64,000 nt of DNA from Isoetes taiwanensis (lineage: Eukaryota; Streptophyta; Lycopodiopsida; Isoetales; Isoetaceae). Shown one piece after another: positions 11,613-22,330 of the stretch. The notes under the pieces were generated by a model. That model saw nothing but the letters and a program-made list of their open reading frames with translations, was not told where the DNA came from and searched no databases. Position numbers and translations under genes: made by a program. The stretch covers positions 6,806,563-6,870,562 of the forward strand of contig JAJEKV010000020.1 in the NCBI GenBank assembly GCA_021234155.1, given 5' to 3'. How positions within the stretch are numbered: the first letter of the stretch is position 1; each line of letters starts with the position of its first letter.

Positions 11613-12030
11613 TTCAGTCAGGGGGCATCCTCAACTCGATATGCAGTTCATCTCTAATAGCATACATCTTGATGCTCTTGATCAAGGTAAGCTCGATCAA
11701 ACTGCTGAAGCACCTTGGCAGAACATACAGTTCCAGCATCCCAAAGCTTTCCCACTACCAAGGGAGTGAACCTAGCCAGCACTGTAATCGGGCGCCTTCA
11801 CTTGATTCTACAGACTCTATGGAGCTACTGCTGTCTGTCTCGTTCTTGCCATCTTTGGCAAATAGATTGGATCGACGAAATGGATGCTTGAGAGGCAAGG
11901 ACAAGGACAAAACACCAAAAGGAAAGGGAAGATTGTATGCATACAATTTTTGGCCTCGGTAGCCGAGCCACCAATCATAATTGAATTTCAATATTTTCCT
12001 TAATGTTCTAGATTTTGAGATCAATGGTTT
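11613..12030 (-). pseudogene. Coding-like fragment inside the inverted-repeat element
   Basis: On the minus strand 12024-11780 reads WWLGYRGQKLYAYNLPFPF, then a basic stretch, then DSSSSIESVESSEGA. A one-base slip near 11780 leads into RFTPLVVGKLWDAGTVCSAK and VLQQFDRAYLDQEHQDVCY before a stop near 11665. The two halves look like one protein with a Ser-rich linker. I do not recognise the family. Its position inside a 3-kb inverted-repeat unit fits a captured host gene fragment (Pack-MULE style), which is an inference. Confidence 0.35.
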
Positions 12031-12850
12031 AAGTTCAATGGGTTTAAGATCAATAAGATTTTAAGACCATTGATATGTTCAAATCTAAAAAAACTATGGG
12101 ATCATCTTCATTGTTGCACTGCTCGTAAAGTTTGGGGAACCCAAGCTATTGTTATGCATAGCTATTGCCTCAGAGGAACTCTGCTTTCCAATCTACTTTC
12201 CCATGAAGTTATCTACTTTGATCCGATGTAATATATGTTGTGTCATGATGCCAACTAACAGTTGACTGTATCAACTTTTGGATACAAGTCAACACAGATA
12301 CTTGTTTATATATATCTATGATATGCCAAAAGTTTGACTCTTATGAATTGAAATTCAATACAATTGACAAAAGAAAAATACTACATCATGATTATATTGA
12401 CTACATCATATGTCACTGGCATATCATATGGCGTGTGTTTATGTTCTGTTTTATGAAGTAGCTTGTTGACTTCATGTAGCCTGTTCATACCACATAGAAG
12501 TGGCACGACATAATACACGTGTCCATTAAGATGGTGTAAGGTGCATCTAGGCCTATTAATATAGAGTGAATGAGTTTTAACCATATCAACCATATGAGTA
12601 TTAACCATATAGAATTAGTGTCAACCATATGAGTTTAACCGTATAAATTCCATGGTCCAAATATTCTCAATGGTTTAGTCTTCAAAGACATATAAAAGTA
12701 TAAAAAAATAAAGTGAATTGAATTGAACTGAATGGATTTTTATTGTCCACAAAGAGCTATAAATTTCAAAACTATAATTTGTATGAATGATAACTTCTAT
12801 ACTATATATAATAATTGTGAAAACAAAAATACAGTGTGATAAAAACCACT

Positions 12851-13013
12851 ATTGAATGTTGAACAAATGTTTTATTAAGGAACAAATGAATTTTATCAAT
12901 AATATCCTTATAATGCACATTTGATATGAAAACAAAAAAAAATGGGAGTTTTTGGTAACTTTATTTAGAGACTCGGCTTCTTATTGTAAAGAAATAATAA
13001 GTTTATTACTATG
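12851..13013 (-). repeat. Right inverted terminal repeat
   Basis: Right arm, the reverse complement of 9948-10120 with small gaps. See the element entry. Confidence 0.6.
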
Positions 13014-13940
13014 GCTAATTTATATCCTCGTTGAATGACAATCAAATATCTTAATATGCAACTGAATGGCGCTACAAAAGAATGTGAATAACACACAAGA
13101 ATAGCTTACCACGAAGAAAAAGATTCTCCGTTTTTAAGTATATATAGGAATACATTTGAATCCAAAATTAATTACAATCACATCCTTTCCTGCGCAGTGA
13201 TATTGCATGCATCATAAAATCCTAACTCTAACAAAGTAAAAAACTTACCGTAAATACCATATTCTGTTGACTTGAGGATGTGAAGAAGTTTGAAAGCGTA
13301 AGGGATATGTCTGTAAGCTGTATACACTGCGTGAAAACCTTTCCAAGTGATGACATAAACTGCAACGTACTCATGTTTTTATTCTATTTTTTTATACTTG
13401 GTAACTAAGCTTCTTTCTATTCCTATCTTCTTTGCTACGTGGACTCTCGATAGCCACTATACAAATTTAGCACATGTCAATTTCTTATCCCATCAGTGAT
13501 TGTCAAAGTCTTACTACTACCAAATCTATTGTAAATCTCCTAGTGATTTTCAAGTGCTACCTTTTTGCAATCAGAACTTTCAAAAAAAGCTCTTAAGAAC
13601 TGTTTAACCAATAATGTTGCCAGACTTTAGTTCAGTTGTGCGATAGAGCAAATTCATTCAAAGCATCCTGCAATCTTCTTTAAATGATTCTTTCTACTAA
13701 GAGTTTCCATCTTGCAACAAAATCAATTATTCTTGCGTCTGCCATCTACAAAAAAAAAGGGGGGGAGGGGGCAAATTAGAAGGAAATTGGAAGGGGAAAA
13801 AAATCACTAAAACATAATTCTGTGACAGTGGTTAATAGAAAATTTCACCCATATCAAGAACCTTGAACTTGGCCCGAAGGCCTTTATCACCACACAAACT
13901 AACACATTTAATTCTGTCTCTCATCCAGAATCAAGAGAAT
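13014..13940. other. AT-rich DNA, no gene seen
   Basis: No coding run or recognisable element. A short AAAAAAAAGGGGGGGAGGGGG tract lies near 13750. Confidence 0.5.
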
Positions 13941-13943
13941 TAT

Positions 13944-13945
<2 letters not shown>

Positions 13946-13991
<46 letters not shown>

Positions 13992-14480
13992 ATGATTTTT
14001 ATCGTCCACTGAGACCAATCGGCCTATGGGACCCAGAAGGAGCGCAACAAACTTATTAATGTTCGGGTTAAAAAACCCCGCCCCGATCGAGGGAAAAACT
14101 GTGGCAGTAAGAATGTTGTCAAACTGTACAAGTATACATCATCATAAAATAAATGTATATATACATGTCAAGTGTGTGTCCGAGGATATAGCTGATCTCG
14201 CATGTCCATAACCTCCTGAAGGTATGATCCCAGCACCCATACGGAAGTCGTGCTCAATGTCACATGTAGCGGCTGGCCAGGCCTGAACAACTCAGCATAG
14301 CACGTCCGGATTCGATCATATGCTGGGCAACTTTAAAGGGTATGAGATTCATCCTTAATGACTCCCATTTGGCAGCATTGACAGAGCCTGTTCTAGCGTG
14401 GCTCACCAATCCATCTGCCTGTCTCAATTCGAAGATGGTGTGTTCCTCTGCCAATGGAGGCAATGAGTCTGCGCCTTTTC
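13946..14480 (-). mobile_element. LINE 3' region (copy B) with (CTTT)n tail
   Basis: In element orientation (minus) this runs from about 14480 down to a (CTTT)n tail at 13990-13948. It contains the shared GGTCCCATAGGCCGATTGG block and the hairpin core near 14065-14110. The inner part, 14150-14470, is about 85-90% identical by eye to 25030-25330, so these two belong to one element family. The frame at 14463-14260 (EEHTIFELRQADGLVSH) is partly conserved between the copies but broken in the second; it may be the decayed end of ORF2 or a 3' UTR. Confidence 0.6.
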
Positions 14481-15159
14481 ATGGGCAAGTAGGTACGCAC
14501 GTAGCATTGCGGGCCTCGTTCCAATGTGGGATTTATGTGGCACTAGTAGTGTGTTGTCTTGACCTGTTCAAGGGCACTGGCATCGTAAAGCTTGCTGAGG
14601 AAGCAAGCGTCATGATACTGCCTCAAGCTATGGCGATCTGCCTCTGTTTGCACATGTATGCACCTGTGCTCCTGCACATTCCATCTAGCCAACCATTGAG
14701 CTCTAAGAGCACTCACATCATAATAAGATAAACAAAAAATGCTCAATATGCACTTCTTTACTGAAACTCAATAGATATAGATAATTTTTTATAGGTAAAA
14801 AGATATTGTTAGCAACACTGGCGCTATTTTTCAAAATAATGATAACTGTTGTTTGTGAAGGTAAATCAGATTTGCTTAGATATTGCACAGACATGATGCA
14901 ATACAATGGCCAATTGATGGCTAAAATTCACAGATTATTAAGATATATGCATGCACGAAATAGAAAATTTTGTAGTTGGTGAGATATTCTAGAATGGGAC
15001 TCGCATGAAACCAACAAACCGCCACTTAGACTTGCTTCTCATTCATCTCAGCAGATTTTCTACAATGGTGGATAGTGGATAGCCGCACACATGCGAACTA
15101 CCCACGAAAAATAAAGGGAAAATCCAATTATATCATTTGGACCCCAAAAATACAATGCT

Positions 15160-15268
15160 AACAGATGTTCGGCTGGTGTACCTGCCGAAAGCTTATCACC
15201 GGGATTAAAAAACCCCGCCCTTTCGGGTTTTCGAGGAAAAACCCTAGTGATAAACCTTCGGCAAGGGG
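15160..15268. other. Strong hairpin with the CGGGATTAAAAAACCCC core (copy D)
   Basis: Arms TGCCGAA and TTATCAC on the left pair with GTGATAA and TTCGGCA on the right, around a core with its own complementary phrases (AAAACCC with GGGTTTT). The core is shared with the LINE tails at 3.4, 14.1 and 23.5 kb, but here no LINE tail is recognised around it. Confidence 0.6.
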
Positions 15269-15607
15269 CTTAGACAAACGCAAGGCAGAGAAATCGCTCC
15301 CAAAAACCCACGAATGGAGAAGTCGAAACAGATGCCGCTCGCCAACCTATACCTGCACATCACTAACACCAAAAAAATGAAACAAAACAAACCTCCCAGA
15401 GTGGAGGGGCTGATTACGCGCGTGCCACGCGACAAATATAATAAACAAAGAAGGGGGGGAGGGTGGGTTCAAAGAGAAAGAGGTACTGGCGAGAGAGAGA
15501 AGAGGAAGCCGATGAGATGTTGATGCGTAAACGTGCCTAAAATAGCGAACTCCCAACCGAGCGGGCATGCGCCCGCCGCGCATGCATGCAAGATAGAGCA
15601 TGCTCGT

Positions 15608-15662
15608 CCCATTCTAGAATGGCGATCCGATGTCTCGGATCGATGGGATTCTAGAATGGGAC
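15608..15662. repeat. Imperfect palindrome CCATTCTAGAATGG..TCGGATCG
   Basis: TCCCATTCTAGAATGGCGATC CGA pairs with TCGGATCG followed, after a five-base insertion, by ATTCTAGAATGGGA. A second, shortened form lies at 15967-16010. Confidence 0.65.
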
Positions 15663-16010
15663 TCGCATGAAAATAACAAACCGCCCGAATACCAAAGGAC
15701 TTCCTTACAAACTAGGATCGAGGACGAAGGTCACAGGACGAAGGCTAAAGGCCGGAAAAGGACAGCATGAAAGAAACGCCAAATTGGCCAAACCAAGGAG
15801 GAAGAAGCCCCTCCCCTGCCTGGAAACAATTCAAAGAGAAAGAGGTACTGCTGAGAGAGAAGAGGAAGCGCCGATGAGATGTTGATGCAGAAACGCGCCT
15901 AAAATAGCGAACTCCCAACCAGAACAGGCATGCGTTGCCCGCATGCATGCAAGACATGCATGCTCGTCCCATTCTAGAATGGCGATCCGATGTCTCAGAT
16001 CGATGGGATA

Positions 16011-16389
16011 CTCTAAGATTGATGCATCCAAGGTTCAAGAGGTTTGTGCTATTGCTGGGATGAGTAGGCAGAACTACAACTTGCAGTTCAAGATCTTTTA
16101 TGATGCTTTAAAGTCATTGAGCACAAAGAAAATTTTCTTCCCTAGACCTTACAACTTAGAGCTAATCAAAAGCAGAAAAAACATCCCAGTTAATGAAATC
16201 TTAGGAAGCATGCATTCTCTGGAATGTGTTTTTCCTGTTACAGTTGAGAACAATGAGAAGGGCACCAAAAAGACTAAAAAGTATTCCAAAAAAGAACAAA
16301 ATGTACTGATAGAGACATTCTTGGATTGCATGCTAGAAATAATGCATGATTTGGATTGGATAATTAAGTTTCATGGTTGTTTATTATAA
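16011..16389 (+). CDS. Uncharacterised coding-like exon
   Basis: An open stretch of about 125 codons starts just after the duplicated module. It reads KIDASKVQEVCAIAGMSRQN, then NLQFKIFYDALKSLS, then a Lys-rich segment and a helical end VLIETFLDCMLEIMHDLDW. Composition and codon use look protein-coding, with few Ser/Leu low-complexity runs. There is no convincing start codon at the left edge, so it could be an internal exon entered from the module or a gene fragment moved with it. I do not recognise the family. Confidence 0.35.
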
Positions 16390-16509
16390 CATGCAGGAAG
16401 CAGAGTTGAATGGGCAACTCAAAATTTGCTTGAAGCTGGATGAGATAGAGTCGTCATACAGAACAAAGTATGAGAGAGTATCCCTAACTCTGAGAGAGTA
16501 TAATTGCTT

Positions 16510-16860
16510 TAACAAGCAATTATAATGAGGAAAGGAACAAAAAGAAGGCACGGGCCGCCTCGCCCGCTTCAATTGCAGCCCTAAGCTTGTCTTGGAGGTT
16601 AGACCTTATTTCACACAATTTGCAGTCTATTGTAGCTTGCTAATTGTCCCGCATTTGAATCACCTCCATATAGAAGGCAATCTTGTCCTGCGCCGCAACT
16701 AACTTTGCGACGTCTTCATTATTCTTCTCTTTCAGGAGCCAGATCTGCTCCTTCGCTTGTGCACGACTGTTCCTCATTTCTTTCACAAGAACTTGTGACA
16801 AAATCTTGATAGTGATGGAGTTGGAGGCGATTGAAAAAGAGCGAAAGAAAGTGGAAGACT
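16510..16860 (-). pseudogene. Coiled-coil coding remnant
   Basis: Minus-strand translation from about 16850: a Ser/Phe-rich lead, then EMRNSRAQAKEQIWLLKEKN, then VAKLVAAQDKIAFYMEVIQM, one stop (TAG near 16640), then CEIRSNLQDKLRAAIEAGEA. Heptad-like spacing of Leu, Ile and Ala fits a long coiled coil. It has the same general character as the block at 17.6-18.0 kb, so the two may be paralogous copies. The function is unknown. Confidence 0.35.
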
Positions 16861-17594
16861 GAAGAAAAGAGGGTTGATGGCTAAAGGAAAGCAGAAGAAT
16901 GGGAAAATGTCAGATAGGAAAGCATGCAATGCTTTATATAAAGACCACAGATACGTTGAATTCTATGGATGCCATTACCGATAAAGTTGTAATAAAAACC
17001 TACGAAGCAAAATGATAGCATACACATAGGCCACGGTGCCATGCCCTAGTTTCACATCATGGGGATGGTCAGACACTGACCATACAATACTCAGACCCAT
17101 CTTATCACTTCACAGGCCATACAACGTATGATGTCATTGTGACATGCCATCTATCCCCATTTGCAATAGTTGTTTTGCATGTTGGAGCAGGGCAACACAA
17201 AATGTGCATTATAGAAATGTCAAGTACGCAATTGTTAACTCTAAAATACCATGTGGACATCATTTATACCAACTACATACGACATGAAGATCGTACTATG
17301 CACAATCTTTTTGAACATAAGGCATTTCACGTTGTATGATCTTACAAAGGTAAGAAAAATAACCCTTTGAAACTGAGATTAACTATATGACAAAAAATTC
17401 ATATTCATAGGATACAATGGTACAAAGATGGCTAGGGATAAGATTTGGATATCATACAATGCGAAATACACCATGTGCAATTTATTTACACACATGGCAT
17501 TTCGCGTGGTGTGATCTTGAAATAAAAAGTGAGAACAAGTGAAAACAAAATATTTATGTTCATGAAACAAAAAATTTACAAAGATGGCTAGAGA

Positions 17595-18078
17595 TCTTCA
17601 TGATCCTTTAGCTGAAGCCTTAAGGCTGCATTCTCATTCTTTGCAGCTCGAAACTTCTTCTCCATTTCTTCTAAGGCCAAAGGAATATTATGGGCAGTTT
17701 CAACTGCCTTGGCCCTCTTATGACTTGCCTCCTGGTACAAGGCGGACGTTTCTGCGAGCTTGATGTCTCGCTCATCCAGCAACGCCCTAGTGAAAGACAA
17801 TCTGTTTAAGGCACATAAGTTCTTCGACGACCAGATGGCTATTTTCGTTGTGAATTTTTTTGAAGCGCTTCATCACCATAGTAAGGGTGATGTTCATGGG
17901 CAACTCTTGGCAAGGGGGAGGGCCTTCTTGGCGTGGCCGTTTTTTTGAAGAATATGTAGATGCGATGGTCAAAAGAAGGTCCAAAAGGAGCGGAGGGGGG
18001 AATGGAGGTGGAGGTGGAGGTGGAGGTGGAGGCGGAGGCAGAAGAGAGGCAGAAGAGACGAAATGATGCAACTAGCAT
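17595..18078 (-). pseudogene. Pro-rich plus coiled-coil coding remnant, frameshifted
   Basis: On the minus strand a Pro run (18045-17985, encoded by GGAGGT repeats on the plus strand) is followed by KKRPRQEGPPPCQELP. MVMKRFKKIHNENSHLV and LMCLKQIVF come next. A one-base slip near 17793 leads into the coiled coil TRALLDERDIKLAETSALYQ and ALEEMEKKFRAAKNENAALR, ending at 17588. The pieces make sense as one protein only across the slip. No known domain is recognised. Confidence 0.35.
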
Positions 18079-18412
18079 TCTTATTTATGAAAGGAATTTC
18101 ATACCAGCTTGTGTCACACTACGCGAGGAATGCCATTGGTCAGGCAAATGAACCTTGCATTTCATGTACTATGATGAGGAATAAAGAAATTTAATATTAT
18201 TTTCTATGGCTATCTAACATTTTTTACACAAATATCATATGATGCGAATAGTCCCATTGGGCAGGAACACCAACCACTATATTTTGCGTGGTGTGAAGAA
18301 ATACAAAGCAAACATTTATCTTATTATAAGTGAACTTAAATAACATATATGTTGCAACGTTTCTAGGTTTCGTGTCTCATCTTTCATTTCCTGCTCTTTC
18401 AATCTCCCTACG

Positions 18413-18990
18413 AACTAATCTAACAAAGGAATCACTCCAATGTTATCAACCCCAGCATCCAACCTCGGGTGATTCAAGCCCGCAAATTCTCTTCCTTCCA
18501 CCAAAATTGGTGTTATTTCGGACAACTTTAGTTCAGCCTCATCCCCCTTTTCAGAACCACCTTCCCGTTCATCATCTTCCTTGTCACAGAAGGTGAATGC
18601 CTCCATGCTAATTTTCTTAGATTCTTCCTCTTTTTCCTATGGATCGACCTCCATTTCTATTTTATTGTCATCGTCATCACAAATAGCCAATCCCCTTTAG
18701 CTTAATGACTTCATTTTTTCCATTGTATCCTCGTCTTGGCCAAGCAAGATGCAATAAGAAGTAAATGAAAATGGCAAAGAGATATAAGTTATCTTCTTCA
18801 TTACAAGCACGTAACTCGGCGGAGCCCGCCGCACCATATTCTTGAAGAATGTCTTCGATCCTTGCAAATGGGAAGTCTCTTCTTCTAAAGCTGGTTTCAG
18901 AATCTAAATGCCAGGAACACCAACAAATCATATCCGATGAGCAAAAGTGCTGCGAGTGAACCTCAAAGCAACATCGTGATAGCATGTGAG
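18413..18990 (-). pseudogene. Acidic coding-like remnant, family unclear
   Basis: At 18670-18413 the minus strand encodes DDDDNKIEMEVDP, a stop, then an acidic/Lys-rich stretch (EKEEESKKI, KEDDEREGGSEKGDEAELKL). Upstream, 18985-18677 is open in two overlapping frames. One contains RRRDFPFARIEDILQEYG, which faintly resembles the LPF..R...EI region of histone H3; the other contains GSKTFFKNMVRRAPPSYVLV. I cannot decide which is real. Confidence 0.25.
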
Positions 18991-19234
18991 CTCGCCACTA
19001 TTTCCCATGATGTCAATCTCCTTGCAATAGAAGGGATAAATGACAGTCGGCGCAACTTTCTCGTTCGCATGTGGGGCAAATGTATATCATTCCAAAAACT
19101 TCGCATAACAATCCATGGAGATGTAGACGCAATATGCAAAAAGATGTGCAGGAGCTACAAGGTGCTTTGAGTGCAAAACAAAAACTAGTCATTGTGCATT
19201 GGGAAGGGATACAATAGAGCATGGATCCGTATAC

Positions 19235-19254
19235 TTTAGGGTTAGGTTTAGGGC
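19235..19254 (+). repeat. Short interstitial telomere-like motif
   Basis: CTTTAGGGTTAGGTTTAGGG contains two plant telomere-type TTTAGGG units and one degenerate unit. It could equally act as a telo-box on the minus strand; too short to imply a telomere fusion. Confidence 0.5.
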
Positions 19255-19523
19255 TAGAAAGTGAATTGCATGATGTAAAACTAGCACGTATAGAAAGCAC
19301 AATGCTAGTTGCACATGTGTGATTCCCCGTAGAAAAACCTAAAAAAAAGGAAAATTTGTCATACCATTTGAATCTAGCTGACTGACAAAGCAATGGACTA
19401 AAAAATTAATCTTCAAATAGGTATTGCTTCATGTTTTATGGAAAAAAACAGACTATATTTATAAAAAAAGCCCATAACATCAGAGGATGCACATAACATA
19501 TGAAAAAAGAACATGAAAGCATT

Positions 19524-19935
19524 TTAAGTTAGCGACAAAGATGTATTAGGATCTGGCAGCTTTTTCTTCTTGTTGTATGCAGCTTCAAAATTATGACCAT
19601 TGTACTCTGGATCCCTTATGCGTAAGGCCAGGTGCATGTCCTTAGGCATGACAGTCACCCTCTTGGCATGTATGGCTGTAAGCTGTGAGTCCTCGAACAA
19701 ACCGATCCCAATTGCTTATGTGGCCATTTGAAGAGCACTCAAGGCCATTGCTTTGAATCCTACATGTGGAATTATGTATAGTGCCACATTCTTGCAGTAT
19801 CTCTTTCAAACACCTCACAAATGGGAGACGTGGAATGACCAACTCAATGATCTTCTAATACTTCTTAATCTCGTGGAATGCTTTGATACCAGCCTTTGTC
19901 CTCCGCTTCCTTCGTGCTGGTTTTGCTGGCTATTA
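19524..19935 (-). pseudogene. Histone H3-variant pseudogene (possibly CENH3-like)
   Basis: The minus strand reads PARRKRRTKAGIKAFHEIKKY, then a stop where H3 has Gln, then ELVIPRLPFVR..KEILQE. An extended loop (CGTIHNSTCRIQS) follows, then, after a one-base shift near 19745, ALSALQMAT, a stop, and [35 protein letters not shown]. These are the alpha-N, alpha-1, alpha-2 and alpha-3 segments of the H3 histone fold in order. Unlike canonical H3, loop 1 is about four residues longer, the N-terminal tail is not the usual ARTKQTARKS type, and about 30 extra residues follow RIR ([18 protein letters not shown]) before the stop. Longer loop 1 and a divergent tail are features of centromeric H3, but that assignment is an inference. 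Two nonsense changes and one frameshift argue that it is dead. Confidence 0.85.
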
Positions 19936-20184
19936 CTGCTGCGGTTGCTATTGCTACTGCTCTATGGCTCTACCTTGGCTGCTACCCACATCAGGGATAG
20001 GTTCAATACCTCATATGTTTTATACATAATAAGTATTATTCGAATGATACGGCACAATTTTGAAGTATTAAACGTGAAAAGTATGGCTAAAAAAAAATTC
20101 CAACGTCGGATTTTTTTTCCGCGTAAGCGAAACAACGTTCGCTTATATAAAAAGTGTTTCGCGTAAGTAAAACAGAAAAAATGA

Positions 20185-20235
20185 CTTGCCTCTTCTTGCA
20201 CCACTGGATTTGGATCTATCGTGAGGAACGGTTGA
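20185..20235 (-). other. Candidate N-terminal tail exon of the H3 variant
   Basis: About 250 bases upstream of the histone fold, the minus strand encodes DRSKSSGARRGK, a basic Ser/Gly/Arg/Lys composition typical of histone tails. A possible donor (GGCAA then GTCATT) follows. The link is only positional and compositional. Confidence 0.25.
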
Positions 20236-20465
20236 GAAAAATACTTGCTTGGTGACTTTTGGGGAAGGGATACCATATGGATGCTAGGTAGTTCAAATAA
20301 TATACTGCAGCTCGACGGCCATTTAACCAGCTGGATCTGTGATCAGCACAATCCTGAGCGTCCGTTGCAACAGAGCCGTGATGCCGGAACCTCCATTGCG
20401 TGCCAGAATCTGCTTCCCCTTCAGTTCTGGTGATAGCTTTTCCGTTTTGGTGGTAGCGCTCGTCC

Positions 20466-20577
20466 TGATAATTTTGCTCTGGATCGTGATAATCGTGCTC
20501 TGGGTCATGATAACCTTGCTATCTAAACCAGCTGATAATCTTGCCTTGGGTCATGTTAATCTTGCTATGGAGCAAAG
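20466..20577 (+). repeat. 21-bp tandem repeat (GATAATCTTGCTCTGGGTCAT)
   Basis: Four to five copies, 21 bases apart where intact. The first three stay in one frame and would encode DN.AL.. heptapeptides; a stop follows. No host gene is visible. Confidence 0.65.
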
Positions 20578-20595
20578 TTTATGGCCTGCCGGTTA

Positions 20596-20689
20596 AAGGG
20601 GATAAACACCCCTGCTTGTCCCTTACAGCAGATAAACGGGCTCACCCATTTATCTGTTGTAAGGGGCTCACAGGGGTATTTATCCCCTT
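20596..20689. repeat. Long hairpin, 46-bp arms
   Basis: 20596-20641 and 20644-20689 are inverted copies with a two-base loop. AAGGGGATAAA.ACCCCTG pairs with its complement at the far end, and CCTTACA.CAGATAAA.GGG at the inner end, with roughly eight mismatches. A MITE-like or small-RNA precursor structure is possible; no transcript evidence exists in sequence. Confidence 0.8.
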
Positions 20690-20799
20690 CTTTGCCATCC
20701 GAGCAACTAGGCCGCGTATGCTCACCCCCTAAATGGTGGCCCCTGCTATTGGCTTGCGCAGCAGCTGTCTCGAGGCCCTGAAGCATTGCAACAATTTTG

Positions 20800-21500
20800 G
20801 CTCATGTGAATTTGCTTTCATCATTGTTGGGATCCCCGATCTCGGCCATTGGAATCCCTAATAGCCGCTGAAAGGATTTCTATGGCGTTCGTAATTATTG
20901 GGGATGCCCACAAATCATGCACTTATGGTTTGAATACTATGTTTCTTGGATCAAACTGAACAAAAACTAGAGCTTTTGATCCTAATCTAATAAAAATGAA
21001 GCCAATCAGGTGTCTTAAACAAAGTTAGCGGGCTTCAAAAAGCGTCGGGCTGCTATCCATCATCGCTCACCTCCTGTCCATCTACCATACACCCCATTCT
21101 TAAATCATCATCATTATTGTTATTTTTTTGTGGAAGCATGATAAATTGCAGGTGCAAGGAATGCACAATTCGAGGGCTATTTTGAGTGAAACATGGTACA
21201 AAGGGTATGGCGAAACATAGGCAAATACACATGGATGCCCCCCTCCCCCTTCCATCATTTATCTTACCTCTTTCATGCTATTACGATAACCCTATCATTT
21301 ATCTTACCTCAGCCTTCTCGCCCTAGCTCATGGGTAAAAGAATGCTAGGGTGTCTAAAAAAATGCCCTTATATTATGTATAATGTAGGGCAATGTAGGCA
21401 TCAGTTATTGTTTTATTTTTATAGTTGGTTGGGATATGTAATTATTAGGATTAGCCATGTCACCAATTCAAAATTATGGGAGGCAGTGGCAACCAAAAAG
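20800..21500. other. No supported gene
   Basis: Mixed-composition DNA with short ORFs only; nothing recognised. Confidence 0.4.
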
Positions 21501-21510
21501 GACGTTCATT

Positions 21511-21684
21511 GTGCTTTTTCGGAGGGAGATTGCAAAGTGTTTCCTCTTTCGGAAAACATTTGCCGCCGTTCCAATTTTTGGTATTTTCCTGTGATCAAAG
21601 AAGCAATTCCAATTGCAATTTTTACTTGTTCCTTGAAATCCTTGCCCAAACCCAAGTAATGAATGCCTTTGCCTCCTGAAAGTC
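21511..21684 (-). other. Coding-like fragment, unidentified
   Basis: After a possible acceptor (GACTTTCAG near 21684) the minus strand reads GKGIHYLGLGKDFKEQVKIA, then IGIASLITGKYQKLERRQ and NTLQSPSEKAQ before a stop. Composition is protein-like, but all three frames are open in part of the interval, so support is weak. Confidence 0.2.
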
Positions 21685-21920
21685 ATCCAGATTAAATAAA
21701 AACATGAAAGCAGCCGGTAAGAAAATATTACGAACCAGTTCTTGTTATATGATGTGAAAATCTAACAACGATTCAATGTAAAACTTAAATTTTGTCAGTA
21801 TGAGTCCCATTTTCAGTCTGAGTCCCAAATTTCGAGATTTGACCCACTTTAATTAAATGCGACTTTACACCAAATCTCACCTTATTAGTGGTCCTCTCTT
21901 TTATGGTGAACTCACTAAAG

Positions 21921-22330
21921 CTTTTTTTTTTTTTTGAAGTTAAGGCTGAAAATTATACACATGCAAAAGACTTACATGAATATATACAGCAATTGCAAAG
22001 GGAAAAATAAACCTTTGCAAATTCTTACTCATCCCCTAAGGGAAGTGTAGAACACAGCTTCAGAAAAGACGAATAACTGTGTCTAAAGACTATGAGCTTT
22101 ATCCAAAAATTTAGAAAATAGTTTGAAAGTATTTAAATAGTATCAGAGGAGCCCAGCAGATCATTTATAGCCAAGAACGAACTCTAATGGGTCAACCTGC
22201 ACAATGTGGAAGACCGTTTCAAGTTCATTCAGATCAAAGAGAGTGTGAACCATGAACTACAGCATTAGTTCCGAAGTTTTATCAAAATGCTCCTCCCACT
22301 TGGCCACAAAAAACATCTTCAAACCATTCC
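21921..22330 (-). mobile_element. Putative truncated LINE 3' end
   Basis: A T run at 21920-21936 is followed by about 390 bases without coding structure, in the arrangement of a minus-strand retroelement ending in poly(A). No domain is visible, so this rests on the A tract and position. Confidence 0.3.

Larger units (their letters stand above)
9948..13013. mobile_element. Element with about 165-bp inverted terminal repeats
   Basis: The sequence 9948-10120 matches the reverse complement of 12851-13013 over nearly its whole length. Shared blocks are CATAGTAAT, then GAGTCTCTAAATAAAGTT, then TTTTGTTTTCATAT, then GCATTATAAGG, then CATTTGTT.AACAT. Inverted repeats of this length on a 3-kb unit suggest a Mutator-like element or a foldback element. 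No transposase is visible inside; the interior holds tandem repeats and a gene-like fragment (11.6-12.0 kb). I could not define a target-site duplication, so the outer ends are approximate. Confidence 0.55.
14988..16019. repeat. Tandemly duplicated GC-rich module
   Basis: A block starting TTCTAGAATGGGACTCGCATGA occurs at 14989 and 15650. A block starting GAGAAAGAGGTACTG, about 185 bases long and running through CCTAAAATAGCGAACTCCCAACC and GCATGCATGCAAGA to GGCGATCCGATGTCTC, occurs at 15475 and 15837. The arrangement is two units of about 660 and 360 bases, the second lacking the middle. Each unit ends in an imperfect hairpin (entry at 15608). Confidence 0.75.

Noticed and set aside
17960-18066. 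Gly- or Glu/Val-rich plus-strand ORFs
   Set aside because: They are reverse readings of the GGAGGT run that encodes the Pro tract on the minus strand.
18677-18985. A second histone H3-like copy (FPFARIEDILQEYG)
   Set aside because: Only about 15 residues resemble H3. The rest of the fold is absent and another frame over the same bases is as protein-like.
19235-19254. Telomere fusion point
   Set aside because: Fewer than three TTTAGGG units. Short telo-box motifs are common in plants.
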